Assembly: GCA_963821755.1 (NCBI GenBank) | Contig: CAWGEX010000002.1 | Span: 248,001-312,000 of the forward strand | DNA: 64,000 nucleotides | Reading direction: 5' to 3' | Source of the DNA: Bog-473 sp963821755 | GTDB taxonomy: Bacteria; Actinomycetota; Acidimicrobiia; Acidimicrobiales; RAAP-2 | Shown here: positions 25,786 through 34,084 of the stretch, piece after piece | Position numbering within the stretch: position 1 is the first letter of the stretch | How the letters are laid out: each line of letters begins with the position of its first letter | Notes under the pieces: model-generated | Databases searched by the model: none | What the model was told of the DNA's origin: nothing | What the model saw: the letters and a program-made list of their open reading frames with translations, nothing else | Program-made: the position numbers and the translations under genes

Positions 25786-26756
25786 ACCTCAGACGGTAAG
25801 TTGGCAGCGCTGGCGTCCTCACCGTTCGCCGCTGAGTTGCTTTCGGACGCGGAGGGATTCGTGGTGCTCACGTCGCCTGACGGCACCGACGCCGACGCCG
25901 AGGTCGCGGCACGCCTGGCCTCCCTGCCGTGCGTGGTGATCGCCCGCGACCGCTCGCCCGGTGCCCGTCCCCCCATGGCCGACGTCGTCCCCGAGGACGG
26001 TGTGGCAACGGTCGACGACCTCCTCAGGACGATCGGCGAGAACCCCGCCGCAGCCACGTCCCTGGCCATGCTGCTGCGTCATGGGCACCACTCAATCGGA
26101 CCCGGTTTGGTGGCCGAGTCAGCCGTCTTTTCCTTGCTGCAATCCGGCGTGGAATTCACCACCTGGCGCTCGAGTCGAACCATCAGAGCGGAGTGCGCCC
26201 GAAGCTGGAGCCCCCGGTGCAGCTGGAGCGCCACGGAGATCGCCTCGACATCGTGCTCAACCGACCCCACGTGCGAAATGCGCTGAACCGGTCGATGCGT
26301 GACGGCTTGCTCAACGGGTTGGCGCTCGCCGGCGCCGACCCGACGCTCACCCGCATCGTGCTGCGCGGTGAGGGGCCGGCCTTCAGCAGCGGGGGTGACC
26401 TCGATGAATTCGGCACCTTCGCCGACCCCGCCTCCGCTCATCTGGTGCGCCTGACCACCAGCATCGGCCGAGCCATCCATGACCTTGGGTCGCGCCTGTC
26501 CGCACACGTCCACGGACCCTGCGCCGGTTCGGGCGTGGAACTTGCGGCCTTTGCCCCCCACGTGGTCGCCCGACCCGACTTCACGGCAACGCTCCCCGAG
26601 GTGCAACTGGGGCTCATTCCGGGTGCCGGAGGCACGGTGAGCATCACGCGGCGGGTGGGGCGCCACCGCACGGCGCTCCTCGCCCTCAGCGGGGCCCGCA
26701 TCGATGCGACCACGGCATTGGGCTGGGGCCTGGTCGACGAGGTTGTTCCCGCCTAG
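25777..26756 (+). CDS. Enoyl-CoA hydratase/isomerase family protein, frameshifted near 26190
   Basis: The first frame starts at GTG 25777 and encodes 'LAALASSPFAAELLSDAEGF' and then 'ATSLAMLLRHGHHSIGPG' and 'SAVFSLLQSGVEFTTWRS', an N-terminal extension known from actinobacterial crotonases. The crotonase core is in the other frame: 'RLDIVLNRPHVRNALNRSMR', 'RGEGPAFSSGGDLDEFG' (oxyanion hole), 'VHGPCAGSGVELAAFAPHVV' and 'EVQLGLIPGAGGTVSITRRV' with the Glu of the active site, ending 'GLVDEVVPA'. One base appears to be missing (or two extra) between about 26170 and 26205. It would act on enoyl-CoA esters and belongs with the acyl-CoA synthetase downstream. Confidence 0.8.
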
Positions 26757-26764
26757 GAGCTGAG

Positions 26765-26832
26765 CCACCAGGCCACCAGGCCACCAGTCGCCCCTCGCCA
26801 GCGGCCGCGCCAGCGGCCAGCGGCCAGCGGCG
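26765..26832. repeat. Short GC-rich tandem repeats
   Basis: CCACCAGG is repeated about 2.5 times at 26766-26787 and CAGCGGC about four times at 26799-26832. They fill the gap between the enoyl-CoA hydratase and the next small gene and carry no gene. Confidence 0.55.
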
Positions 26833-26935
26833 CACCAAAATTGTGTACCGGAACGGGCCGACGGGCTCTAATTGCCCGGCAGGCCACGGTGCCGGTAGAC
26901 CAACGGACGGTAAACGTCGAGAGAAAGCAGGATTT

Positions 26936-27244
26936 GTGGATCTCAAACCAGGGACCCGGTGGGCCAGCCAAGTCTGCGACACCGAAGTCGTGGTCGTGCG
27001 CGGGGCGAGCCAGCCGGTGTCGCTCGAATGCGGTGGGCACCCCATGGTGCCGGTGGGAGAAGACCGCGCGGCGGGACTCGAGCTCGATCCATCGTTTGCC
27101 GGTGGCTCGTTGATCGGAAAGAGGTTTGCGCACCCCGACTCCGGCCTCGAGGTGCTGGTCACCAAGGCGGGAGCCTGCACGCTGGCCGTCGATGGCGTGG
27201 CCATGCCGCCCAAGGAGGCCAAGCCCCTCCCCTCCTCGGACTGA
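26936..27244 (+). CDS. Conserved small protein paired with acyl-CoA synthetase (unknown function)
   Basis: The 102-residue product from GTG 26936 starts VDLKPGTRWASQVCDTEVVV. It contains 'LECGGHPMVP', 'AGLELDPSFAGGSLIGKRFA', 'DSGLEVLVTKAGACTL' and ends 'KEAKPLPSSD'. I recall near-identical small proteins beside acyl-CoA synthetase genes in mycobacteria and other actinobacteria; this is memory, not a search. It has three Cys, all beta-strand-like surroundings, and no known catalytic motif. It lies 10 bp before the synthetase on the same strand, so co-transcription is near certain. A carrier, chaperone or metal-binding accessory role is speculation. Confidence 0.75.
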   Translation: MDLKPGTRWASQVCDTEVVVVRGASQPVSLECGGHPMVPVGEDRAAGLELDPSFAGGSLIGKRFAHPDSGLEVLVTKAGACTLAVDGVAMPPKEAKPLPSSD

Positions 27245-27254
27245 GGCACGCTGC

Positions 27255-28763
27255 ATGCACCTGACGTCCCTCCTCGATATCGTCGCCGACGCGCTCCCGG
27301 ATCGCACTGCGGTCGGGCCACAGGGCCAGGGTCTGACCTACCAAGACCTGCTGCAGCGGGCCCAGGCCGTCTCCCGTGACCTCCGTCGCCGGGAGGCCGA
27401 ACGCCTGGTGGCGGTCGACGTCAACTCCGAGGCGGTGCCGCTTGGCGTCTTCGCCGCGGCGGTGGCCGGCATTCCCTATGTCCCGGTGAACTACCGACTG
27501 GCCGACGCCCAGCTGGCCGCCATCCTCGAGCGCGCCGCCCCGGGCCTCGCCGTGGTCGAGCCGTCCGTGCCGGGGCGATTCCCCGACGGGATTCCTGGCT
27601 TGCCGATGACGAGCCGCGCCGACTTCCTGCAGGCGGACGGGCCCGAGGCCCCGGCGGCGAGCGACGACGCGGAAGACACTGCGGTGTTGCTGTTCACCAG
27701 TGGCACGACGGGCGAGCCGAAGGCGGCGGTGCTGCGCCATCGACACCTCACGAGCTATGTGCTGGAGACGGTCGAGTTCCTGGGATCCGAGAGCGGCGAC
27801 GCCGCGTTGGTCAGCGTCCCGCCGTATCACATTGCCGGAATTGCAGCCGTGCTGACGTCGGTCTGGTCGGGGCGACGCCTCGTCTATCTGCCCCAGTTCT
27901 CCCCGGAGGCGTGGGTCGACCTGGCGGCGGCCGAAGCCGTCACCCATGCCATGGTCGTCCCGACGATGCTCGATCGCATCCTCGACGTGCTCCATGAACG
28001 GGGAGAAAAGCTGCCCGCCCTCCAGCACCTGTCCTACGGCGGCGGCCGGATGCCGGTCGCCATCGTGGAGCGAGCACTGGACCACCTCCCCCACGTCGGC
28101 CTGGTCAATGCCTACGGGCTCACCGAGACCAGCTCGACGGTCGCCGTGCTCGGGCCCGAAGACCATCGCCAGGCCATTGCCTCGCCCGAGCCCCACGTGC
28201 GCATCAGGCTGGGCTCGGTGGGTCGTCCCCTCCCCAACCTCGAGGTGGAGATCCGAGGTCCGTCGGGTCAGCCGCTGGAATCGGGTGACCACGGGGAAAT
28301 CTGGGTGCGGGGCGAACAGGTCTCCGGTGAGTACCTCGGACGCGGCGCCGCCGTGAATGCCGATGGGTGGCTGGCCACCAACGATGGAGGCTGGCTCGAT
28401 GCGGACGGCTATCTCTTCGTCGAAGGGCGGCTGGACGACGTGATCGTCCGGGGCGGGGAGAACCTCTCGCCGGGCGAGATCGAAGACGTCTTGGCCCTGC
28501 ACCCGGCCGTCGCCGAGGCGGCGGTGATCGGCATCCCCAGTGACGAGTGGGGCGAAGCCGTGGCGGCGGTGGTCGTGGTGCGGAGTGGCCATGACACCGA
28601 TGCGGGCGAACTCAGGCTCTGGGTCTCCGAGCGGCTCCGGTCGACCCGCGCCCCCGAACGGATCGAGTTCCGCACCGAACTCCCCTACAGCGACACCGGC
28701 AAGTTGCTCCGTCGAGTGCTCAAGGCCGAACTGAGCCCCGCGCCGACGGGACTGACGGACTGA
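27255..28763 (+). CDS. AMP-dependent acyl-CoA synthetase/ligase
   Basis: The 502-residue enzyme activates a carboxylic acid as the acyl-adenylate and transfers it to CoA. The P-loop is 'LLFTSGTTGEPKAAVLRH' near residue 145, followed by 'VSVPPYHIAGIAAVL', the aromatic motif 'NAYGLTETSSTVAVLG', 'GWLATNDGGWLDADGYLFVE' with 'GRLDDVIVRGGENLSPGEIE' (hinge region), and the C-terminal catalytic Lys in 'LPYSDTGKLLRRVL'. The start at 27255 follows a small conserved gene by 10 bp. The substrate may be a fatty, aromatic or terpenoid acid. It fits with the neighbouring enoyl-CoA hydratase and CoA-transferase genes. Confidence 0.93.
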   Translation: MHLTSLLDIVADALPDRTAVGPQGQGLTYQDLLQRAQAVSRDLRRREAERLVAVDVNSEAVPLGVFAAAVAGIPYVPVNYRLADAQLAAILERAAPGLAVVEPSVPGRFPDGIPGLPMTSRADFLQADGPEAPAASDDAEDTAVLLFTSGTTGEPKAAVLRHRHLTSYVLETVEFLGSESGDAALVSVPPYHIAGIAAVLTSVWSGRRLVYLPQFSPEAWVDLAAAEAVTHAMVVPTMLDRILDVLHERGEKLPALQHLSYGGGRMPVAIVERALDHLPHVGLVNAYGLTETSSTVAVLGPEDHRQAIASPEPHVRIRLGSVGRPLPNLEVEIRGPSGQPLESGDHGEIWVRGEQVSGEYLGRGAAVNADGWLATNDGGWLDADGYLFVEGRLDDVIVRGGENLSPGEIEDVLALHPAVAEAAVIGIPSDEWGEAVAAVVVVRSGHDTDAGELRLWVSERLRSTRAPERIEFRTELPYSDTGKLLRRVLKAELSPAPTGLTD

Positions 28764-28874
28764 CGGGCGGATTGACAAGAACTGACCTTGGGCACGGGCT
28801 GACCTTGGCCCAACTGACATTGAGCACAACTGACGCCGCGCCGGGGATCACGCTCCTCCGTCACCGCTCCTCCG

Positions 28875-30074
28875 TCACCCCAGGGCGCCCACGGCGCGCA
28901 GCCGGCCGATCTCGTCCCAGTCCATACCGGTCTCCAGCAGGATCTCTTCGGTGTGCTGACCGAGCTCGGGCGCCGCACCCCGGGGGACGGTGGGCTGGTC
29001 GTCGAAGCGCATGGGGGCGGCCACCAACTGGAAGGGATGTCCGTGGCTGGGCGTGATGGTGGGCAGGAACCCGTTCGGCTCGACCTGGGGATGGTCCGGG
29101 ATCTCGGATGGGCGCAGGACCGGGGCCCACACCCCGCTGAACCCGTCGAGAGCCTGGTGCACCTCTTCCATCGTTTTCGCCCCGAACACCGCATCGAGCG
29201 CGCCGACGCACTCTCGGCGGTTGGTGTAGCGGGCGGCGCCGTCAACGAAGCGCTCGTCCTCGATGAGCTCTGGACAACCCAGAAGCGTGCACAGCTCGCC
29301 CCAGAACCGATCGGCCTGGAGGCAGACCAGGTAGAGCCAACGGCCATCGCCGGTGCGGTAGGCGTTGACGATCGGGTTGGGTGACTCGGCTCGGTCCCCC
29401 ACGCCGTGACTGCCCGAGAACGGCGTGCCGAGGATGTCCGGCGCCGTCGCCCACATGCCCACGTTCATGAGCGACACGTCGATGACCGACGTCTCGCCGG
29501 TGCGTTCGCGCTTGAACAGGGCCATGCCGACGGCTCCGGCAATGGTGTTGGCCCCCTGCAGGTCGAAAAACCCCGGAGGCTGGGCCAAGGGACCCTCTTC
29601 GACGCACATCTTGTACGCCATCCCGCTGGTGGCCCAACCGCAGGCGACGTCGTAGCCCCCGACATCGGCCATGGGACCGTGGGCGCCCCAACCGGTTCCC
29701 CGGACGTAGATGATGTTCGGGTTGGCCGCCCGCATGTCCTCGACCTCGATGCCCAGCTTCTGGCGGACCGGCGCCAGGTTGCTGGTCATGAAGACGTCGG
29801 CCGCCGCGACGACCCGGGCCAGTACCCGGCGGCCCTCCTCGGAGGTGAGATCCGCCGTGAAGCTGCGCTTGCCGCGATTGGGTACCTCCAGGAAGGGGTT
29901 GGGCCCGTCCTCGGCCAGGTTGAGCAGGTTGCGCAGGGCCCGCTGCGGGTCACCGTTGGGGGCCTCCACCTTGATGACATCGGCCCCCAGATCGGCCAAC
30001 GCGGCCCCGGCCGCCGGGACGAACGTCCAGTTCGCCACCTCAACCACTCGGACACCTTCCAGTGGACCAGGCAT
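28875..30074 (-). CDS. Family III CoA-transferase (CaiB/BaiF type)
   Basis: Family III enzymes move CoA between carboxylic acids through an aspartyl-CoA intermediate. The protein begins MPGPLEGVRVVEVANW, has the Rossmann-like 'GAALADLGADVIKVEAPNGD', the family signature 'RGKRSFTADLTSEEGRRVL', and 'TGETSVIDVSLMNVGMWATA' with the catalytic Asp in VIDVSL. About 400 residues is normal. The start at 30074 is preferred because GGGGGAG lies just upstream. The convergent gap to the acyl-CoA synthetase (28764-28874) holds imperfect ACTGAC repeats only. It is probably part of the same acid activation pathway. Confidence 0.93.
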   Translation of the reverse strand: MPGPLEGVRVVEVANWTFVPAAGAALADLGADVIKVEAPNGDPQRALRNLLNLAEDGPNPFLEVPNRGKRSFTADLTSEEGRRVLARVVAAADVFMTSNLAPVRQKLGIEVEDMRAANPNIIYVRGTGWGAHGPMADVGGYDVACGWATSGMAYKMCVEEGPLAQPPGFFDLQGANTIAGAVGMALFKRERTGETSVIDVSLMNVGMWATAPDILGTPFSGSHGVGDRAESPNPIVNAYRTGDGRWLYLVCLQADRFWGELCTLLGCPELIEDERFVDGAARYTNRRECVGALDAVFGAKTMEEVHQALDGFSGVWAPVLRPSEIPDHPQVEPNGFLPTITPSHGHPFQLVAAPMRFDDQPTVPRGAAPELGQHTEEILLETGMDWDEIGRLRAVGALG

Positions 30075-30167
30075 GCTCGTCTCCCCCTCTGGGCCCATCG
30101 CCCGAACGACCGTCCTCGAATCACTAGCCGAGAACGGCCGCTCCGGGCCACATGACCGCCGGGGATC

Positions 30168-31070
30168 TCAGCCGGGCCTGGTGGTGTCCTCGCTCTCGGC
30201 CCACAGCGAGCGCAATTCACGATTGAACTCCTCCGGGCGCTCCAACGGAAAGAAGAGCCTGGCCCCGGGAAGCTCGACGGAGCGAACCGTCCCCGGGATG
30301 GTCGTGGCCAGCCATCGAGCCCAGGCCACATCGAAGAACTCGTCGGCCGTGCCCCACACGATCAAGGTCGGCGACCGGAATTGCGCCAGGTCGTCGCGAA
30401 TGGCCACCGTGACGGCGTTGTCCATCCCCGCCACGTACTCCTGGACGGCCTGGGCCTTCTCGTCCTGGGCGAACGGGGCGAAGAACCCCGAGAGCACCTC
30501 GTCGGAGAGGGAGTCGGGGTGCTCGAAGCTCGAGGCCATGATGCCTCTGGCCGTGTCGGGGTCAGTGGCCAGGGCACCGAGGGCGGTGGCCAAGGTCCCG
30601 GCCCGGGCCAGATCGTGGATCGGGGCGAACGCCGCCGGTGGCCAGTTGTCGTGGGTGTCGCAGTTCGTCAGGGTCAAAGTCCGGACCCGGTCGGGTGCCC
30701 GGGCCACCACGAGCTGGGCGATGGCACCGCCGCTGTCGTTGCCCACCAGATCGACGGCATCGAGCCCCATGGCGTCGAGGAACGCCAGGACCATCTCGGC
30801 CTGGAGACTGACCGTCATCGTGCCCGGTTCCGGACACGCACTCTCCCCGTGGGCCAACAGGTCGAGCGCCAGGCAGCGCCGGACGTCGGCCAGCCCCTCG
30901 ATCTGGCCGCGCCAGAGATCCGCATTGAGGAAGACCCCATGGATGAAGAGGGCGGTCGGGTCCAGGTCCCCGCCCGTCTCGAGGTAGGCGATGTCGCCGA
31001 ATTGGGTCTCGACCGTCTTCCTCGTGGCCCTCTTCTCCGTTGACTGACTCTTAGTCGGTAAAATACTCAT
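30168..31070 (-). CDS. Alpha/beta hydrolase with Asp nucleophile elbow
   Basis: The 300-residue protein has the oxyanion segment 'TALFIHGVFLNADLWRGQI', 'CLALDLLAHGESACPEPG', and the nucleophile elbow 'VDLVGNDSGGAIAQLVVARA'. The elbow is G-N-D-S-G-G, so the nucleophile is Asp as in haloalkane dehalogenases and epoxide hydrolases rather than Ser. 'TLIVWGTADEFFDVAWARWL' carries the acid-loop. The catalytic His near the C-terminus is not clear, since 'PGARLFFPLERPEEF' has no His in the usual place. The start at 31070 lies 8 nt after TACATT of a good promoter overlapping TetR operators, so it is probably repressed by the divergent TetR protein. Confidence 0.85.
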   Translation of the reverse strand: MSILPTKSQSTEKRATRKTVETQFGDIAYLETGGDLDPTALFIHGVFLNADLWRGQIEGLADVRRCLALDLLAHGESACPEPGTMTVSLQAEMVLAFLDAMGLDAVDLVGNDSGGAIAQLVVARAPDRVRTLTLTNCDTHDNWPPAAFAPIHDLARAGTLATALGALATDPDTARGIMASSFEHPDSLSDEVLSGFFAPFAQDEKAQAVQEYVAGMDNAVTVAIRDDLAQFRSPTLIVWGTADEFFDVAWARWLATTIPGTVRSVELPGARLFFPLERPEEFNRELRSLWAESEDTTRPG

Positions 31071-31107
31071 AGTCAGTCAATGTAAAGTAGTGGGCCATGG
31101 CTGTCAA
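31040..31107. promoter_or_regulatory. Divergent promoters with TetR operator candidates
   Basis: Minus strand: TTGACA (31102-31107), 17 bp, TACATT (31079-31084), then the hydrolase ATG 8 nt on. Plus strand: TAAAGT (31083-31088) and the tetR ATG 8 nt on. The palindrome ACTGACTCTTAGTCGGT (31043-31059) and a second related half ACTCATAGTCAGTC (31065-31078) form two operator-like sites; the outer arms TTGACTGACT (31040-31049) and AGTCAGTCAA (31071-31080) are perfectly complementary. Binding would block both genes. Confidence 0.72.
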
Positions 31108-31687
31108 GGGTCGCCGGGAGGAATATGCCGAAACCACTCGCGCCGCCATCGTGGCGGCGGCGATCGAGCGGTTCACCGTCGACGGGTTCGCCAAGACCAG
31201 CATCGATGCCGTCGCCGAGTCGGCCCGGGTCTCCAAGGGCGCCGTCTACCACCACTTCGTCGACAAGTCGGAGCTCTTCGAGGCGACGTTCATCGTCATG
31301 GAAGAGCGGCTGCTGGCCAACGTGATCTTGGGGGTAGCCGGCATCGCCGATCCGTGGGACATCGTGCGGGCGGGAGTCGACGCCTTCCTGACCGAGTGTG
31401 GCCAACCGGACTTCCGGCGCATCGCGCTGGAAGAGGCTCCGGCCGCTCTGGGCTGGACCCGTTGGAAGGAGCTCGAGGAGAATTACTTCCTGGGCCTCGT
31501 CAAGGCAAGCCTTCAGGGCCTGGCTCAAGACGGCCTCATTGACATCCCGTCGGACGATCTCACCGCCCGGATGTTTCTCGCCGCCACCGGTGAAGCCGGA
31601 TTGGCCGTGGGGGCGGCCACGAATCCCGAAGAAGAACGCGAGCGCGCCGGGCGGCTGGTGATGCGATTTCTCGAGGGACTGCGCTAG
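31097..31687 (+). CDS. TetR-family transcriptional regulator
   Basis: The 196-residue protein has an N-terminal TetR HTH: 'RAAIVAAAIERFTVDGFAKT', 'SIDAVAESARVSKGAVYHHF' and 'VDKSELFEATF'. The ligand-binding helices follow ('IRRIALEEAPAALG'-like region near residue 115 and 'ARMFLAATGEAGLAVGAATN'). It starts at 31097, 8 nt after TAAAGT (leaderless). It is divergent from the alpha/beta hydrolase, with palindromes between them, and probably controls that gene and itself. The downstream SDR gene 49 bp later may belong to the regulon. Confidence 0.92.
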   Translation: MAVKGRREEYAETTRAAIVAAAIERFTVDGFAKTSIDAVAESARVSKGAVYHHFVDKSELFEATFIVMEERLLANVILGVAGIADPWDIVRAGVDAFLTECGQPDFRRIALEEAPAALGWTRWKELEENYFLGLVKASLQGLAQDGLIDIPSDDLTARMFLAATGEAGLAVGAATNPEEERERAGRLVMRFLEGLR

Positions 31688-31736
31688 CCCGTCACCCGAA
31701 TTCCCCGGCGATGGACTGCAGTGCGATGATCTCGCC

Positions 31737-32534
31737 ATGGGACGACTGCAGGACAAAGTGGCCATCGTGACCGGTGGGGCGGGGGGCATCGGCGGTGCGA
31801 CCGCGCGCAAGCTGGGACGCGAAGGCGCCGCAGTGGCCGTCGTCGACATCAACGGCGTGGGCGCTGATCGGGTGGCCGAAGAGATCAAGGCCGCGGGCGG
31901 TCAGGCCGTCGGGGTGCAGACCGACCTCTCGCAGGAGTCCGCCGTCGTCGCCATGGTCGCCGCGGCCGTCGCCGCCTTCGGCCGCCTCGATGTGCTCCAC
32001 AACAACGCGGCCTTGACCGAGAGTGACTTCCTCTCGCGTGACACCGCCGTCACCGAGTTGTCACTCGACGTCTGGGACCGGGCCATCGCCGTCAACCTGA
32101 GCAGTCAGATGCTCACGTGCAAGCACGCCATCCCCGAAATGGAGAAGAACGGTGGCGGCTCCATCATCAACATGTCGTCCGGCGCCGCCTTCAGCGGCGA
32201 TCGGGTGCGCACGGCCTACGGGGTTTCGAAGGCGGGCGTCCACACGCTGACCATGTACGTGGCCACCAGCCACGGCAAGAAGAACATCCGGGTCAACACG
32301 ATCGTGCCCGGGCTCATCATCACCGATGCCGTGCGGGCGCACATTCCGGAAAACGCCCTGGCCTCACTGAGCCGGGCCACCCTCACGCCACACCTGGGCG
32401 AGCCCGACGACATCGCCGACCTGGTCGTCTTCTTGTCCTCGGACGAATCGAAATACATCACGGGCCAGATGATCGCCATCGATGGCGGCATGTCCGTCCA
32501 TGCGGGCCACGTGGGTGAGGCTGACGAGGGTTAG
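31737..32534 (+). CDS. SDR-family NAD(P)-dependent oxidoreductase
   Basis: The 265-residue classical SDR has the cofactor motif 'VTGGAGGIGGATARKLG', 'LDVLHNNAAL' (NNAG position), Ser in 'GSIINMSSGAAFSG', and 'YGVSKAGVHTL' (YxxxK). The Asp in 'VAVVDINGVGADRV' favours NAD(H). The last part 'GQMIAIDGGMSVHAGHVG' is the usual C-terminal strand. It oxidises or reduces an unknown alcohol/ketone. A GATGAT -10-like sequence lies 6 nt before the ATG. Confidence 0.92.
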   Translation: MGRLQDKVAIVTGGAGGIGGATARKLGREGAAVAVVDINGVGADRVAEEIKAAGGQAVGVQTDLSQESAVVAMVAAAVAAFGRLDVLHNNAALTESDFLSRDTAVTELSLDVWDRAIAVNLSSQMLTCKHAIPEMEKNGGGSIINMSSGAAFSGDRVRTAYGVSKAGVHTLTMYVATSHGKKNIRVNTIVPGLIITDAVRAHIPENALASLSRATLTPHLGEPDDIADLVVFLSSDESKYITGQMIAIDGGMSVHAGHVGEADEG

Positions 32535-32598
32535 CTCGCTCCTACCGGTCGGTCGTTTCTTCTCTCTGGTGGTGCCTTGCCTCGGGCCGTTGCTTCCA

Positions 32599-33405
32599 TC
32601 AGGAAGGTCCCAGCACGTAGGACCCGGTGTCAGGGTGGTGGTACCACCCTGACGAGGCCTGCGTCCCACCGTCCACGTGCAACGTCTGGCCGGTCAGGTA
32701 GGTCGAGAGATCCCCAGCCAGAAAGACGGCGGCGCCCGCCAGGTCGTCGACGTGGCCGGCCCGGCCCATCGGAACGGTATTGCCAAACTGCTTCTCGGCT
32801 CCTGCTGGCGCCACCGAGGCCAGGCCCTCGGTCATGGTGATGTCGGGCGCCAGGGCGTTGACCCGGATGCCGTAAGGGGCGAATTCGAGGGCCGCCGTCT
32901 TGGTGAAGTTGATGACGCCGGCCTTGGCCGCGGCATAGGCGGCGTAGCCCGGGGCGGCCCGCACGCCCTCGATCGAGGTCACGCTGATGATGCTGCCGCC
33001 TCGCCCCGTCTCGACCATCCCCCGGGCGACCCGCTGCGTGCAGAGAATGACGTGCTTGAGGTTGGCCCGGTAGAGGGCATCGAACCCGTTCTCCGACGTC
33101 TCGAGGATGGGCGAGAGGAAGACGGCGCCGGCGTTGTTCACCAAAATGCCGACAGGTCCCAGCTCAGCGGTCGTGCGGGCCAGCGCGGCATCGATCTGGT
33201 CCGACTCACGCACGTCCGCCGTGATGCCGAGTCCGCCGACTTCCTCCCCGGCGGCGGCGGCGGTCTCGGGATCCCGCTCCCAGATCGCCACCTTGGCGCC
33301 GAAGGCGGCCAAACCGCGGGCGATGCCGCGACCGATGCCCGAGCCGCCACCGGTCACGACCGCCACTCTGTCGGTCAGCAGGACCGACGATTGGTTCAAG
33401 GTCAT
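32599..33405 (-). CDS. SDR-family oxidoreductase
   Basis: The 268-residue SDR has 'VTGGGSGIGRGIARGLAAFG', 'GILVNNAGAVFLSPI', 'GSIISVTSIEGVRA' and 'YAAYAAAKAGVINF' (catalytic Tyr and Lys), then 'GIRVNALAPDITMTEGLASV' and a C-terminal 'LTGQTLHVDGGTQASSGWYH' tail. The start is put at 33405 because TACTGT lies exactly 7 nt upstream, a leaderless signal; an open frame further upstream is not SDR-like. Its downstream neighbour on the other strand is another SDR, convergent. Confidence 0.92.
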   Translation of the reverse strand: MTLNQSSVLLTDRVAVVTGGGSGIGRGIARGLAAFGAKVAIWERDPETAAAAGEEVGGLGITADVRESDQIDAALARTTAELGPVGILVNNAGAVFLSPILETSENGFDALYRANLKHVILCTQRVARGMVETGRGGSIISVTSIEGVRAAPGYAAYAAAKAGVINFTKTAALEFAPYGIRVNALAPDITMTEGLASVAPAGAEKQFGNTVPMGRAGHVDDLAGAAVFLAGDLSTYLTGQTLHVDGGTQASSGWYHHPDTGSYVLGPS

Positions 33406-33496
33406 GCGGCCGACAGTACAGTAGGGACGTCCGAGCACGTAGGTACGCTCGGCAACGACGAAGGCGGACCGGCCAGGCCCGTCGAAAGGGGGCCCA

Positions 33497-34084
33497 GTGC
33501 CGAGGATAGAACCGATTCCGTTGGAAGCACTGGCGCCGGAGCCACGCCGCATCATCGAAGAGGGCGTCGCAGACGGGACGTACGCCACTCCGGTCCCTCT
33601 CCAGATCTTCGCCTACAAGACGGCGCAGATCGTCATGACCAGCATGGCGCGGAGCGCATTCGGCAAGAACACGCTGCTGGGCGCGCGCATCCACGAGCTC
33701 ATCCGCATCCGCAGCGCCCAACTGGGCGAGTGCCAGCCGTGCATGCAATCACGCAAGCACGACTCCATCACCGATGAGGACGTGGCCTGCCTGATCGCCC
33801 CGGGACATGGGAGTCTGACCGAGCAAGAACGACTGGCCATTCAGTTCCTGGACCTCCTCTCGGCCGATCACCACGCCATTGACGACGAGGTGTACCGCGA
33901 ACTGAGCGAGGTCTTCACGACCGCGCAAATCGTCGAGCTGGGTTTTGCCTGTGCCAACACCATGGGGGTGCACCGCTTCATCCACACCCTCGATGTGTTC
34001 GGAACCAGCGAACCGGTGATCCATTTCGATCCTTCGCAGGTTGACGCCGAATTCGCCGCCACGCCGGAGCAAGCTTCAGCGTGA
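33497..34084 (+). CDS. Carboxymuconolactone decarboxylase-family protein (AhpD-like)
   Basis: The 195-residue protein begins at GTG 33497 with AAAGGGGG upstream. It is all-helical, with 'RIHELIRIRSAQLGECQPCM' and 'QSRKHDSITDEDVACL', where CxxC and a following His form the AhpD-type active site. Such proteins act as peroxidases or decarboxylases. Its stop TGA overlaps the GTG start of the next gene as GTGA, so translation of the two is coupled. The pair could serve in one oxidation pathway. Confidence 0.88.
   Translation: MPRIEPIPLEALAPEPRRIIEEGVADGTYATPVPLQIFAYKTAQIVMTSMARSAFGKNTLLGARIHELIRIRSAQLGECQPCMQSRKHDSITDEDVACLIAPGHGSLTEQERLAIQFLDLLSADHHAIDDEVYRELSEVFTTAQIVELGFACANTMGVHRFIHTLDVFGTSEPVIHFDPSQVDAEFAATPEQASA

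Noticed and set aside
27159..28829. 556-codon minus-strand frame
   Set aside because: Antisense to the acyl-CoA synthetase; composition is low in hydrophobic residues and shows no family motif.
28764..28870. Repeated ACTGAC-containing units after the acyl-CoA synthetase
   Set aside because: Copies are short and irregular; likely low-complexity drift rather than a functional array.
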